Positions 1 to 8,914 are shown, numbered from the stretch's first letter. The stretch: 64,000 nucleotides of DNA from PALSA-505 sp035308365 (GCA_035308365.1 DATGGU010000172.1:30172-94171), one strand, 5' to 3'. Notes: a model not told the origin generated them from the letters alone. A program made the numbers and translations.

Positions 1-407
1 CCAGCGACATGGCCGTGCTGACCGCCCTCGGCAACGACTACGGAATGGACCAGATGTTCGCCCGGCAGGTGCGGGCGCACGGGCGGCCCGGTGACCTGCT
101 GGTCTGCCTGTCCACCAGCGGCCAGAGCCGGAACGTGATCACGGCCGCCGAGGCCGCGGCCGCCGTCGGCATGACCGTCTGGGCGCTGACCGGCCGCGGG
201 CCCAACCCGCTGGCCGCCGTCTGCACGGACGCGATCATGGTGGACGCTCGCGCGACGTGCACGGTGCAGGAGGTGCACCTGGCCGCGATCCACATTCTGT
301 GCGCCGCGGTGGACGCCGCCACCCGGGAGTGCGCCGCCTTGGGCCGGGAGCGCCACGATGGTACAGCCAGCAACGGCCGGCCGTCCATGCTGAGGACGGC
401 GTTGTGA
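1..407 (+). CDS. gmhA: SIS-domain sugar isomerase, likely D-sedoheptulose-7-phosphate isomerase (5' end outside window)
   Basis: GmhA converts sedoheptulose 7-phosphate to D-glycero-D-manno-heptose 7-phosphate, the first step toward ADP-heptose in the cytoplasm. The frame is open from base 3, so the gene begins before the window and about 134 C-terminal residues are visible. They show LTALGNDYG near the visible N-terminus, the SIS phosphosugar loop STSGQSRN, and the late segment TVQEVHLAAIHI with the conserved Gln/Glu-His pattern of GmhA. The TGA stop overlaps the GTG start of hldE, so the two are translationally coupled; this pairing supports the heptose assignment over a generic SIS isomerase. 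Confidence 0.85.
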   Translation, partial: SDMAVLTALGNDYGMDQMFARQVRAHGRPGDLLVCLSTSGQSRNVITAAEAAAAVGMTVWALTGRGPNPLAAVCTDAIMVDARATCTVQEVHLAAIHILCAAVDAATRECAALGRERHDGTASNGRPSMLRTAL

Positions 408-1843
408 GGGGCGGCCCGCTGGTCGTAGTGGGAGACGCACTTCTCGACGTCGACCTGTACGGAAGGGTGCAGCGCCTGGTTCCCGGCTGTCCGGCACCGG
501 TGGTCGACTGCCAGCGTGAACGGCACCGGCCCGGCGGCGCGGGCCTGGCGGCGGTGCTCGCCGCCAGGATGGGCGGGCCGGATGTGCTGCTGATCACCGC
601 ACTCGGCCAGGACCGCCCCGGCAGGCGGCTCGGCGGCCTGCTCGCCCCGCATGTGCAAGTGCTGGCGCTGCCGCTGAGCGGCGGCACACCGTGCAAGATC
701 AGGGTGCGGGCCGGTGGCCAGACGGTGGCCCGGCTGGACGCCGGTGACGGCCTGGCCCGGCCGGGGCCGGTGGGTCCAAGGATCGAACGGGCGCTGCTGC
801 ACGCGGGCGCCGTGCTGGTGGCCGACTACGGCCGCGGCATGACCGCCCATCCGGTGCTGGGTGCGATGCTGTCCCGGCTGCCCGCCGCAACACCGGTCGT
901 GTGGGATCCGCACCCGGCTGGTGGGCGGCCGATGACAGGCTGCAGGCTGGTCACCCCGAATCAGGGCGAGGCGCACAGGTTCGCGGCCGAACTGGCGGAC
1001 GGCCACCGCGATGCCCCGGCCGGCCAGGACACCATCGGCGCCGCGGCTCGTGATGCCGCGGTGCTGAACCGGGCCTGGAAAAGCCCGGTCGCCGTCACCT
1101 TGGGCGAGCACGGTGCACTGCTGACCACCGGGGCGGATGTCCCCTTCCTGTTCCCGGCCGAAAGCGCCGGCCTCAGGCAGGACACCTGTGGGGCCGGGGA
1201 CTGCTTCGCCGCCGCGGCGGCCCAGGTACTGCGGGCCGGCGGGCTGCTCACCGAGGCGGTGGCCGAAGCCGTGCGCTGGGCGGCCGGTTTCGTCCGGGAA
1301 GGTGGAGCCAGCGCGGTGCCGGGCTCGACGGTACCCAGCGACGGTGAGCATGCGGGTGCCGGTCCCGCTCAGCCTGGGCCGGCTCGCGACGGCTGGAGCA
1401 CGGTCGCCCAGGCCAGAGAGCGCGGCGGGAAGATCGTAGCGACCGGCGGGTGCTTCGACCTGTTGCACGCCGGGCATGTGGAGTTGCTGCGCCAGGCCCG
1501 TGGGCTTGGCGACTGCCTGGTGGTGTGCCTGAACTCCGACACCTCGGTCCGGGCGCTGAAGGGACCGGGGCGGCCACTGATGTGCGCGCAGGACCGGGCC
1601 CGGGTACTGATGGCCCTGGAGAGTGTGGACGCGGTGGTGGTCTTCGACCAGCCAACCCCGTCCGCGGTGCTGGACCGGCTGCGCCCCGACGTGTGGGTCA
1701 AGGGCGGCGACTATGCCCACAGCGAACTGGCCGAGGCGGAGGTGGTGCGCCGCCACGGCGGGCAGGTGATGCTGCTGCCCTACCTGGACCGGCATTCGAC
1801 CAGCAGGCTGGTGGCCGCCGCCCGGGGAGAGGCGGAGCCGTGA
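404..1843 (+). CDS. hldE: Bifunctional D-glycero-beta-D-manno-heptose-7-phosphate kinase / 1-phosphate nucleotidyltransferase
   Basis: This 479-residue protein matches the usual length of HldE (about 477). An N-terminal PfkB/ribokinase-type kinase (roughly residues 5-315) has GGAGLAAVLAARMGG, TPNQGEA and the catalytic/anion-hole motif DTCGAGD. A C-terminal cytidylyltransferase-like domain (about 345-475) has GGCFDLLHAGH (the GxFDxxHxGH motif) and WVKGGDY. Kinase then nucleotidyl transfer give ADP-heptose after a phosphatase step. The frame is open upstream to 257, but GTG at 404 overlaps the gmhA stop and gives the expected N-terminus PLVVVGDALLD. Actinomycetes use such heptoses in glycosylated products or surface glycans; which applies here cannot be told. 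Confidence 0.9.
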   Translation: MRGGPLVVVGDALLDVDLYGRVQRLVPGCPAPVVDCQRERHRPGGAGLAAVLAARMGGPDVLLITALGQDRPGRRLGGLLAPHVQVLALPLSGGTPCKIRVRAGGQTVARLDAGDGLARPGPVGPRIERALLHAGAVLVADYGRGMTAHPVLGAMLSRLPAATPVVWDPHPAGGRPMTGCRLVTPNQGEAHRFAAELADGHRDAPAGQDTIGAAARDAAVLNRAWKSPVAVTLGEHGALLTTGADVPFLFPAESAGLRQDTCGAGDCFAAAAAQVLRAGGLLTEAVAEAVRWAAGFVREGGASAVPGSTVPSDGEHAGAGPAQPGPARDGWSTVAQARERGGKIVATGGCFDLLHAGHVELLRQARGLGDCLVVCLNSDTSVRALKGPGRPLMCAQDRARVLMALESVDAVVVFDQPTPSAVLDRLRPDVWVKGGDYAHSELAEAEVVRRHGGQVMLLPYLDRHSTSRLVAAARGEAEP

Positions 1844-1995
1844 CCTGGCACCTCGCCGGGCCGTGGTCACCGGTGGGGCCGGCTTCCCCGGTTCTCACCT
1901 GTGCCAGCGGTTGCTGCGGGCCGGCGCCGGCGTGGTCTGCCTGGACAACTTCGTCACCGGGTCGTCGTGCAACGTGGCGCACCTGTCCGGCCGGC
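1840..1995 (+). pseudogene. NAD-dependent sugar epimerase/dehydratase N-terminal fragment, frameshifted
   Basis: A GTG at 1840 overlaps the hldE stop and would begin a third heptose-operon gene. After about seven codons the reading frame must shift near 1861 to continue into VTGGAGFPGSHL, the Rossmann start of extended SDR epimerases (the GxxGxxG motif), then VVCLDNFVTGS. Similarity stops around 1995, some 50 residues into a family of about 310-330. The rest of the gene is missing before the next gene on the opposite strand, so this is a decayed epimerase or UDP-glucuronate-decarboxylase-like gene. Confidence 0.75.
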
Positions 1996-2073
1996 GAACT
2001 CGTCGGCATCATGAACGACACGGTTTCCTGGGGCAGCAGCCCGGAGCTGGACGACGACCGGTCCTGAGCCCGG

Positions 2074-3285
2074 TCATAACTGGCCGTCGTCGCCCCGCAG
2101 CGCGGGTTCGTCGCTGGGCTGCCTGGTGCTGCCGGGGGCGCCGGTGTCCCTGCGGCGGCCCATCGCCCGCAATCCAGGCAGCGCGGCCAGTGCGAACGGC
2201 AGGGGCAGCGCCAGGGTGAGGATCCGGTAGGCGAATATGCCTGCGGTCGCGACCGCCAGCGGAGCACCGCTGTACCAGAGGGTGAGCGGCAGCACCAGGG
2301 TGAGGACACCGGCTCCGGCCAGCGGCCCGGTACGGCGGGTGAAGACCATGCCGGTCCCCATCGCGACGATGAACGTAGCGGCGTTCATCCGGTAGCCGAA
2401 GGCGGCCAGCCCCAGCCAGGCGGCCAGCATGTCAGTCGCCCAGAACAACGCCATGCCGGGGGCGGCCGGCCAATCCTTGCCCGGCGCCAGGAACAACGTC
2501 CGGATCAGGTGAATGCCGTCGAGGAACACCCCGGCCTTGCCGCGCAGCCCGGGCCGGTCGCGTAGCCGGGCCCGGTAGCGCTCGGCCAGCCAGAACCCCA
2601 GCAGGAAGCCGGGGACGGGAATGATGGCCCACGGCAGGGTGAAGTCCGGCGGCGGCGCACCACTCCCGGTGGCCAGCACAGTGATGGCCGCGGGAACGAC
2701 CCCGATGGCCAGCACCCCATGTTCCAGCCCGGCCAGCCCGGTGACCCGCACGGACGCATCCCGCTTGCTGGCACCCGCCGCCTCAAGGGCATAGCCGTCA
2801 AGGGCGGGGCCGCCGTGCGAGAGGAACCCGCCGAATCCCGCGGCCACTATGGCGCGCATCCGCGGCCCGGGCACCTGCGGGCCCGCCTCCACACTGAAGA
2901 TTCCGTCGTAGGCGAGGTAGTAGCCGTAGAAGGAGACGGCCAGGCTGCCTGCCACGCCGGCCAGCCAGGTCCAGTCCGTCCAGAAGTGCGGCAGGACCTG
3001 CTGGACGCTGGCGAAACCGGCGATATACGCCAGGCCCGTGCCGGCGGCCAGTTCCAGGGCGAACGCAAGGCAGATCAGCAGGCCGATCTCGGCCGCACGT
3101 GAGTCGATCAGGTGACCGGAACGCAACAGCGCAGCGATCTTTATCGGCGTTCGCGGCTGGTCAGAGCTGTCTGCGGATGCCTGGCTCACTCTCGGCCTGC
3201 TCGATCTGGTGACTGAGGCCGCCTTCGATCGAGGTGCGGGCCCGCCCGCGGCGGCCCAGTGGCGGCACCGTCCGCTGCGCACCAT
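2074..3285 (-). CDS. Multi-spanning membrane protein, resembling the lysylphosphatidylglycerol synthase TM/YbhN (UPF0104) fold
   Basis: The protein (403 aa from ATG 3285) has a polar N-terminal 50 residues and then about eight hydrophobic helices, including segments at roughly 65-90, 105-130, 140-165, 185-210, 215-235 and 290-385. The end has YRILTLALPLPFALAALPGL, like the last helix pair of LPG-synthase-type TM domains, followed by a charged tail. No catalytic soluble domain is present. The start is uncertain: ATG 3285 has no well-spaced ribosome site and a later start is possible. It is divergent from the catalase. The family call is weak; an integral membrane protein is clear. Confidence 0.6.
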   Translation of the reverse strand: MVRSGRCRHWAAAGGPAPRSKAASVTRSSRPRVSQASADSSDQPRTPIKIAALLRSGHLIDSRAAEIGLLICLAFALELAAGTGLAYIAGFASVQQVLPHFWTDWTWLAGVAGSLAVSFYGYYLAYDGIFSVEAGPQVPGPRMRAIVAAGFGGFLSHGGPALDGYALEAAGASKRDASVRVTGLAGLEHGVLAIGVVPAAITVLATGSGAPPPDFTLPWAIIPVPGFLLGFWLAERYRARLRDRPGLRGKAGVFLDGIHLIRTLFLAPGKDWPAAPGMALFWATDMLAAWLGLAAFGYRMNAATFIVAMGTGMVFTRRTGPLAGAGVLTLVLPLTLWYSGAPLAVATAGIFAYRILTLALPLPFALAALPGLRAMGRRRDTGAPGSTRQPSDEPALRGDDGQL

Positions 3286-3498
3286 CCTCGGGCCACCGGC
3301 CGCAGCATGATCCTGGTGATGGCTTCTGGCGCGAACTCAGCGTGCCGTCCGGGCGCCTGGTCGGTTACCACATCTGCCCCTTCCGGTGAGTCGCAGCCTG
3401 GCTACCCGGACGAGCGCCGAACTAACGACCTTGGGCAGGGGGGTTTGGCCGGGCCGGCTCGTGGGAGTGAACGAACTCCGCTAGAGCGACGAGGGGCG

Positions 3499-5616
3499 AT
3501 GATGACGAGCAACATGGCTGATGGCCACGAGCCGGTGCGGTATGGAAGCGAGCAGGCCGGGCGCGGTGCTGGCGGCGAGACCCACCAGGTCGCCGGGGGC
3601 GGGCGGCCGAGCCTGACCACCCAGCAGGGCGCGGTGGTGGCCGACGACCAGAACACGCTGCGGATCGGCGAGCGCGGCCCGGCCGCGCTGGAGGACTTCC
3701 ACTTCCGCGAGAAGCTCTTCCACTTCGACCACGAGCGGATACCCGAACGGGTGGTACACGCCCGGGGGTTCGGCGCGCACGGGTTCTTCGAGAACTACGA
3801 GTCGCTGGCCGACATCACCCGGGCCGGCCTGTTCGCGCGGCCCGGCGAGCGCACCCCGGCGTTCGTCCGGTTCTCCACCGTGGCCGGCAACAAGGGCTCC
3901 AGCGACCTGGCTCGCGACGTGCGCGGGTTCGCGGTCAAGTTCTACACCAAGGAAGGCAACTGGGACCTGGTCGGCAACAACATCCCGGTGTTCTTCATCC
4001 AGGACGCGGTCAAGTTCCCCGATGTGGTGCACGCGGCCAAGCAGGAGCCGGACAAGGGCTTCCCGCAGGCGCAGACGGCGCACGACAACTTCTGGGACTT
4101 CGTCTCGCTGATGCCCGAGTCCACCCACATGCTCCTGTGGATCATGTCGGACCGCGCCATCCCCCGGTCGTTCCGGTTCATGGAGGGCTTCGGCGTGCAC
4201 ACCTTCCGGCTGGTCAACGAGGCCGGAAAGGCGACGTTCGTGAAGTTCCACTGGAAGCCCAGGCTCGGCCTGCAGTCGGTGGTCTGGAACGAGGCCGTCA
4301 AGATCAACGGCGCCGATCCTGACTACCACCGGCGGGATCTGTGGGAGGCGATCACCCGGGGCGACTTCCCCGAGTGGGAGCTGGGCCTGCAACTGTTCGA
4401 CGAGGAGTTCGCCGACCGGTTCGACTTCGACATCCTCGACCCCACCAAGATCATCCCTGAGGAGCAGGTGCCGGTCCGCCGGGTCGGCCGCCTGGTGCTG
4501 GACCGGGTGGTGGACAACTTCTTCGCCGAGACCGAGCAGGTCGCCTTCTGCACCCAGAACATCGTGCCCGGCATCGACTTCACCAACGACCCGCTGCTGC
4601 AGGGCCGTAACTTCTCCTATCTCGACACCCAGCTCAAGCGGCTCGGCAGCCCGAACTTCAGCCACCTGCCGGTGAACGCACCCAAGTGCCCGGTCGCGCA
4701 CTTCCAGCAGGATGGCCACATGGCGGTGCGCAACCCGGTCACCCGGGCCAACTACGAGCCCAACTCCTGGAGCGCCGAGCAGGGCGGCCCGCGCGAAGAT
4801 CCGGCCCGCGGGTTCCGCAGTTACCCGGCGGCCGAAGGCGGCGAGAAGCGGCGGCTGCGGCCGGAAAGCTTCGCCGACCACTACAGCCAGGCCCGCCAGT
4901 TCTACCGCAGCCAGACCGAGACCGAGCGGCGGCACATCAGCGCCGCATTCACGTTCGAGCTGAGCAAGTGCGAACAGGCCGGGATCCGCACCCGCATGGT
5001 GGCCGGCCTGCGCAACGTGGACGAGGAACTGGCCCGCTCTGTCGCTGACGGCCTCGGCCTGCCCGGCCTGCCAGGCCCGGTGCCTGCCGCCCGGCCCACC
5101 CGCGAGGATCTGGCCGAGTCTCCCGCGCTCAGCATCCTGCGCAACGGACCGGAGTCCTTCACGGGGCGCAAGATAGGCGTCCTGGCCGCCAACGGGGCCG
5201 ACGCCGGGCTCATCGCCAGCCTGCGCGAGGCGGCCCAGCAGGAGGGCGCCACGGTGGAATTCGTCGCCCCCACGATCAGCGGCATCGAGGCCAGCGACGG
5301 CACCACCATCGAGGCCGGCCAGAAGCTCGACGGCGGCCCGTCGGTGCTCTATGACGCGGTGGCGCTGCTGCTGCCGGCCGGGGGAGCGGCCGAACTGGCC
5401 CACAGCCCGGCGGCGCGCGACTTCGTCACCGACGCCTACGCTCACTGCAAGTTCATCGGCTACACGCCTGATGCGGCCGGGCTGCTGCGAGCCGCCGGGG
5501 TGGCGGAACTGATGGACGGCGGGTTCATCGAACTCACCGGCAACGGCAAGGACGCCACCGGTTTCGTGCACCGCTGCCGCCAGCTCCGGTTCTGGGACCG
5601 GGAAGCGGCCAGCTAG
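3499..5616 (+). CDS. katE: Large-subunit (HPII-type) catalase with C-terminal DJ-1/PfpI-like domain
   Basis: A heme catalase that dismutes hydrogen peroxide in the cytoplasm. At 705 aa it has the large-subunit architecture. The catalase core (about 60-560) carries the distal His in RVVHARGFGAHG, the Asn in GNNIPVFFIQDA, and RSFRFMEGFGVHTF; the proximal heme Tyr lies in RNFSYLDTQLKRLG. The C-terminal domain (about 560-705) begins GRKIGVLAANGADAG and ends in a flavodoxin-like DJ-1/PfpI fold typical of clade-2 enzymes. ATG 3499 follows GAGGGGCG and precedes a second ATG at 3502; upstream in-frame starts lack a ribosome site. A hairpin at 5667-5691 follows the gene. Confidence 0.95.
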   Translation: MMTSNMADGHEPVRYGSEQAGRGAGGETHQVAGGGRPSLTTQQGAVVADDQNTLRIGERGPAALEDFHFREKLFHFDHERIPERVVHARGFGAHGFFENYESLADITRAGLFARPGERTPAFVRFSTVAGNKGSSDLARDVRGFAVKFYTKEGNWDLVGNNIPVFFIQDAVKFPDVVHAAKQEPDKGFPQAQTAHDNFWDFVSLMPESTHMLLWIMSDRAIPRSFRFMEGFGVHTFRLVNEAGKATFVKFHWKPRLGLQSVVWNEAVKINGADPDYHRRDLWEAITRGDFPEWELGLQLFDEEFADRFDFDILDPTKIIPEEQVPVRRVGRLVLDRVVDNFFAETEQVAFCTQNIVPGIDFTNDPLLQGRNFSYLDTQLKRLGSPNFSHLPVNAPKCPVAHFQQDGHMAVRNPVTRANYEPNSWSAEQGGPREDPARGFRSYPAAEGGEKRRLRPESFADHYSQARQFYRSQTETERRHISAAFTFELSKCEQAGIRTRMVAGLRNVDEELARSVADGLGLPGLPGPVPAARPTREDLAESPALSILRNGPESFTGRKIGVLAANGADAGLIASLREAAQQEGATVEFVAPTISGIEASDGTTIEAGQKLDGGPSVLYDAVALLLPAGGAAELAHSPAARDFVTDAYAHCKFIGYTPDAAGLLRAAGVAELMDGGFIELTGNGKDATGFVHRCRQLRFWDREAAS

Positions 5617-5666
5617 CCGGATCGGTTCACGTGCTGGGCCAAGGTGGACTGCGGTCGGTGCCGCGC

Positions 5667-5691
5667 GGGTCCGGCTGAGGCAGCCGGACCC
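5667..5691. terminator. Hairpin between convergent katE and the dehydrogenase remnant
   Basis: A perfect 10-bp stem (GGGTCCGGCT with AGCCGGACCC) and a 5-nt loop lie 50 bp after the katE stop and 9 bp before the stop of the opposing gene. There is no T-run, which is common for actinomycete terminators. It may serve both strands. Confidence 0.6.
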
Positions 5692-5699
5692 GGCCGGGC

Positions 5700-5972
5700 C
5701 TACGGGTGCAGCAGAACCTTGGTGTAGCCGTCCGCGCGCTTGCCGAACTTCTCGTAGGCGGCGGGCGCATCGTCCAGGGGCAGTTCGTGGGAGACCAGCA
5801 GAGACGGGGTCGCCTTCCCCGCGACGATCAGATCGCGGAGGAACTCGTTGTACCGCTTGACCGGGCACTGACCGGTCCCCACATGGCCCCGGTTGGCCTG
5901 GACCTCCCCGCGTACCTCGCGCTCCAGCGCGTCGTCCTTGCGGGGCCCGTGCAAAGCGCCGCTGCCGGTCAT
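5700..5972 (-). pseudogene. Chimeric remnant: N-terminus of a small actinobacterial protein fused to the C-terminus of a zinc alcohol/formaldehyde dehydrogenase
   Basis: The 90-residue ORF has a good start (ATG 5972 behind GGAGG). Its first ~32 residues (LHGPRKDDALEREVRGE) resemble the start of a common actinobacterial small protein (DUF2795-like in my recollection). From about residue 33 it reads TGQCPVKRYNEFLRDLIVAG, SHELPLDDAPAAYEKF and DGYTKVLLHP, the last ~58 residues of glutathione-independent formaldehyde-dehydrogenase-type zinc enzymes of nearly 400 aa. The catalytic zinc and Rossmann parts are absent, so dehydrogenase activity is impossible. I infer a deletion that joined two genes. 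It may still be expressed. Confidence 0.7.
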
Positions 5973-6099
5973 CGTGCCTCCCTCCCCCGGCAGGCTGTGG
6001 CCAGTCCCGGCCGCCCGGTCAGAGAATGTCCCGCGGGCGGCCGGCTTCCTGGCGCAGCTCGTGCTCGGTCCCGGCGGCCCACGCCTGCCCGCCGGAGAG

Positions 6100-6327
6100 T
6101 CAGGACAGCCTGCTGGCGAGCAGCTTCTTGCCGAGTTCGGCGCCCTTGCGGCTGTCGGACTGTGCCTTGCGGAAAAGCTCCACCAGCTCGCTGTCCCCAC
6201 CGCGCTCCGCGTCCTGGATATAGGTTTCCAGCCGGAGCGCATTCTTCAGGCAGGTCTCGGTGTACCAGATGAGGTTGTAGTCCTTGTCGGCCGTGCCGGT
6301 CGCGTGACCGGCTTCCTGGTTACCCAT
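6100..6327 (-). CDS. Small conserved-looking helical protein of unknown function (75 aa)
   Basis: ATG 6327 follows a GGAGGTGCG ribosome site. The protein is charged and predicted almost wholly helical: YNLIWYTETCLKNALRLETY, then an acidic stretch DAERGGDSELVELFRKAQ and a basic C-terminus. It resembles short actinobacterial hypothetical proteins with a similar ferritin-like helix pair (from memory, not searched). There is no signal peptide or membrane segment. It sits between the dehydrogenase remnant and DoxX on the same strand. Confidence 0.6.
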   Translation of the reverse strand: MGNQEAGHATGTADKDYNLIWYTETCLKNALRLETYIQDAERGGDSELVELFRKAQSDSRKGAELGKKLLASRLS

Positions 6328-6415
6328 AGCGCACCTCCGTCACTATCCGGTGAAGTGCCCTCGCTTTCCCCGGCCGGCGAAGCTAAACCTCCGGGATCCG
6401 GCCGGACGGACGGCC

Positions 6416-6976
6416 TTACCCGGTGGCTCCGGCCGCGACCGGTGCATCCGCCCGTTCCCCGGTGCCCGTGCGGCCGGCCGATGCGGCTTCGGCGCTGCGC
6501 CGGGCGAGTTCCACGGTCAGCGCGGAAGCGGCGGCACCGGTGCCGAGCGCGGCCAGTGCCCAGCCCGGCCCGGTGTCATGAATCCCCAGCGCACGGTCCG
6601 CCGACAGGGCTCCGGGACCGCCGTCGACCAGTCCCAGCAGGGCCGCGATGAGCACCAGGTTGTACTCGAACCCGCCGTCGGTGATCCATACCCCGTTGGC
6701 CGCATGCACCTTCCTGATCGCGGTGATCATGACGCCGATCAGGCTCCCCGCGGCCAGCGGGGTGGCCAGGCCCGCGACGAGCAGTGCGCCGCCGGCGGTC
6801 TCGGTCACACCGGCGGCCAGTGCGTTGCGGCGGGGTGGGTGCATGCCGATCTTGTCCATCATTGCCGACGTGCCCTCCGGCCCGGGACCACCGAACCAGC
6901 CGAACAGCTTCTGCGTACCGTGCCCGATGAACAGCCCGCCGATGACGAGGCGGACCAGCAAGCGGCCAGCCTTCAT
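6416..6976 (-). CDS. DoxX family membrane protein
   Basis: This 186-aa integral membrane protein has four hydrophobic helices (about residues 5-25, 55-75, 80-105 and 125-150) and the DoxX hallmark GLFIGHGTQKLFGWFGG in the first third. The family is linked to redox and sulfur homeostasis in actinobacteria, but the reaction is not established. The start is ATG 6976, preceded by AAGGAAG; upstream in-frame codons are outside the conserved region. A variable Ala/Arg-rich tail of about 35 residues follows the last helix. It is divergent from the PP2C gene at 7174. Confidence 0.85.
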   Translation of the reverse strand: MKAGRLLVRLVIGGLFIGHGTQKLFGWFGGPGPEGTSAMMDKIGMHPPRRNALAAGVTETAGGALLVAGLATPLAAGSLIGVMITAIRKVHAANGVWITDGGFEYNLVLIAALLGLVDGGPGALSADRALGIHDTGPGWALAALGTGAAASALTVELARRSAEAASAGRTGTGERADAPVAAGATG

Positions 6977-7173
6977 GTCGCTTCCTTTCGCTCGGCACTT
7001 CGCCCGCTCAAATCTTGGGCTCTTGCGCGTACTGGAGTGTTTCTCTGTCCACTCAAGGGAAAGCAAACACATCGGCCCCGGGCAATTCCGGCCACAGCGA
7101 CCCGGTTGCCCGGGTAGGTCCGGCCGGTGTAGCCTCCGGCTCCCAACCTGGCATAGCGGGGAAAGGCATAAAG

Positions 7174-8409
7174 GTGACGGCTGGCAGCACGGGTACGGCT
7201 GGTTGGCTGGAGAACAGGCTGCGCGATATCCAGTCGATCACCGACGCCGAGATGTCCCGTCTCAGCCATCACGATTTCCTGGCTGAGCTGCTCGGCAGGG
7301 TCAGGGGCGCCCTGCAGGCCGACACCGTCGCGATCCTGCTGCTGGATGCCCGGCACAAGCAGTTGATAGCCACGGCCGCGGCCGGGCTGGAGGAGGAGGT
7401 GCGCCAGGGCGTGCGCATCCCGGTAGGCCGGGGGTTCGCCGGCCGGATCGCCGCCGAAGGCAGGCCGGTGATCCTGGACCGGGTCGACCACACCACGGTG
7501 CTCAACCCCATCCTGCTGGACAAGGGGATCCGCTCGCTGCTCGGCGTGCCGCTGATGGCCAGCGGCACGATGCTGGGGGTGATGCACGTCGGTTCGCTGA
7601 CCGGCCGCCGGTTCACGTCGCAGGACACCGAACTTCTCCAGCTCGCCGCCGACCGGGCCGCCACGATCGTGCAGTCAATATCGGCCCGCGATGACCGGAT
7701 CGCGGCCGAGACCCTTCAGCGCAGCCTGATCCCCACCGCGCTGCCGGTGATCCCCGGTGCGGAACTGGCCGCGCGCTACATCCCAGGTCATGGGGCGGTG
7801 GGTGGCGACTGGTACGACGTGTTCGTTCTGCCGTCGGGCGAGCTGGGGCTGGTGATCGGTGACGTGGCCGGCGCCGGTCTGGCCGCGGCGGTGATCATGG
7901 GCCGGATGCGCAGCGCGCTGCGCGCCTACGCACTGGAAACCCGCGACCCGGCCGAGGTCCTTGGCCGGCTGGACCACAAGATGCAGCACTTCGAGCCCGG
8001 TGCCATGGCCACCGTCCTGTACATGATCATTGACCCGGACCTGAACCAGGCGCACATGGCCTCGGCCGGGCACCTGCCTCCCGTCGTGGCCAGTCCGGGC
8101 CGGCCCGCGGCACTGGCCCAGATCCCGCCCAACCTGATGATCGGCGTCTCCCCTGACACGCGGCGGCAGGTGACCACCGTGGACATCACCCCGGGCATGG
8201 TGCTGTGCCTGTACACAGACGGCCTGATCGAGCGCCGCGGGGAGGTCATCGACGAGGGCTTCGCCCGGCTGTGCCGGGCGGTGCCGGCGCAGCCGCCAGA
8301 CGCGGGCTGCGCCGCCGTGACGGCGGCGCTCATCGGCAACGCGCCCGCGCGCGACGACATCGCCCTGCTCATGTTCCGGCGCCGGCCACACGCTCTGCCA
8401 CCGGCCTGA
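7174..8409 (+). CDS. GAF-domain PP2C/SpoIIE-family serine phosphatase (RsbU type)
   Basis: A cytoplasmic phosphatase of 411 aa. A GAF sensor (about residues 30-165) is followed by a linker helix and a SpoIIE/PP2C domain (about 185-405). Metal-binding motifs are visible: GGDWYDVF, VIGDVAGAG, SAGHLPP, LCLYTDGLIERR and RDDIALLMF. GTG 7174 was chosen because GGGGAAAGG lies upstream and the GAF domain starts shortly after; longer in-frame extension upstream is not conserved-looking. The STAS and HATPase genes converge on its 3' end, so it is expected to dephosphorylate the STAS antagonist and release a sigma factor, though no sigma gene is nearby. Confidence 0.9.
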   Translation: MTAGSTGTAGWLENRLRDIQSITDAEMSRLSHHDFLAELLGRVRGALQADTVAILLLDARHKQLIATAAAGLEEEVRQGVRIPVGRGFAGRIAAEGRPVILDRVDHTTVLNPILLDKGIRSLLGVPLMASGTMLGVMHVGSLTGRRFTSQDTELLQLAADRAATIVQSISARDDRIAAETLQRSLIPTALPVIPGAELAARYIPGHGAVGGDWYDVFVLPSGELGLVIGDVAGAGLAAAVIMGRMRSALRAYALETRDPAEVLGRLDHKMQHFEPGAMATVLYMIIDPDLNQAHMASAGHLPPVVASPGRPAALAQIPPNLMIGVSPDTRRQVTTVDITPGMVLCLYTDGLIERRGEVIDEGFARLCRAVPAQPPDAGCAAVTAALIGNAPARDDIALLMFRRRPHALPPA

Positions 8410-8415
8410 GCTGGA

Positions 8416-8778
8416 TCAGGCGTCGCCGGCACCGGTTCCGCGGCCGCCCAGGGCGGTCTCCAGCGAGGGGTAGACATGGAGCACCTGGTCGGCGGCGGTG
8501 AGCTCCATCATCCGCCGTACGATCGGGCTGGGGCCCGCCAGCCGCAGTTCCGCGCCGGCGTCGGCGGCCTGCAGGTGCACGCGGATCAAGGTGTGCAGAC
8601 CCTCGGAGGCGCAGAAGGCGGTGGCTGTCATGTCCGCCACGATGACGACCGCTCCCGAAGCCAGGACGTGCTCCAGCGTCTCGCGAACCGCCTGGCTGTT
8701 GAGAACGTCGATCTCGGCGGGCAGCGTCACGGTGGCCTGCCGGCCCGCCCACCTTACCGGGTAGGTATCTACGGTCAA
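8416..8778 (-). CDS. STAS-domain anti-sigma factor antagonist (RsbV/SpoIIAA type) with altered phosphorylation box
   Basis: A 120-aa single STAS domain with the core IDVLNSQAVRETLEHVL, VVIVADMTATAFCASEGL and ELRLAGPSPIVRRMM. In the family a Ser of the Asp-Ser-Ser/Thr-Gly box is phosphorylated by the partner kinase. Here the box reads Ala-Ser-Glu-Gly, so one Ser remains but its neighbours differ. The start is TTG 8778 with GGAG upstream. It lies 136 bp downstream of the HATPase gene on the same strand and 6 bp from the end of the convergent phosphatase gene. Confidence 0.85.
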   Translation of the reverse strand: MTVDTYPVRWAGRQATVTLPAEIDVLNSQAVRETLEHVLASGAVVIVADMTATAFCASEGLHTLIRVHLQAADAGAELRLAGPSPIVRRMMELTAADQVLHVYPSLETALGGRGTGAGDA

Positions 8779-8914
8779 TGGCTGCTCCGGCAGCTAAGGG
8801 TGCTCACACCGGTCGAGCCACGTCTCCGGACCCGGTAGAGGCGCTTGCGCGCGCTGTTATCAGCCATCGTGGCCGATCGGGCGCTGCCATGCAAATCTCC
8901 GGCCTCCATCGGTG

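Noticed and set aside
3481..5868. 795-codon open frame antisense to the catalase gene
   Set aside because: High-GC third-position bias keeps this frame open. The translation is low-complexity and matches no family, while the plus strand encodes a complete catalase.
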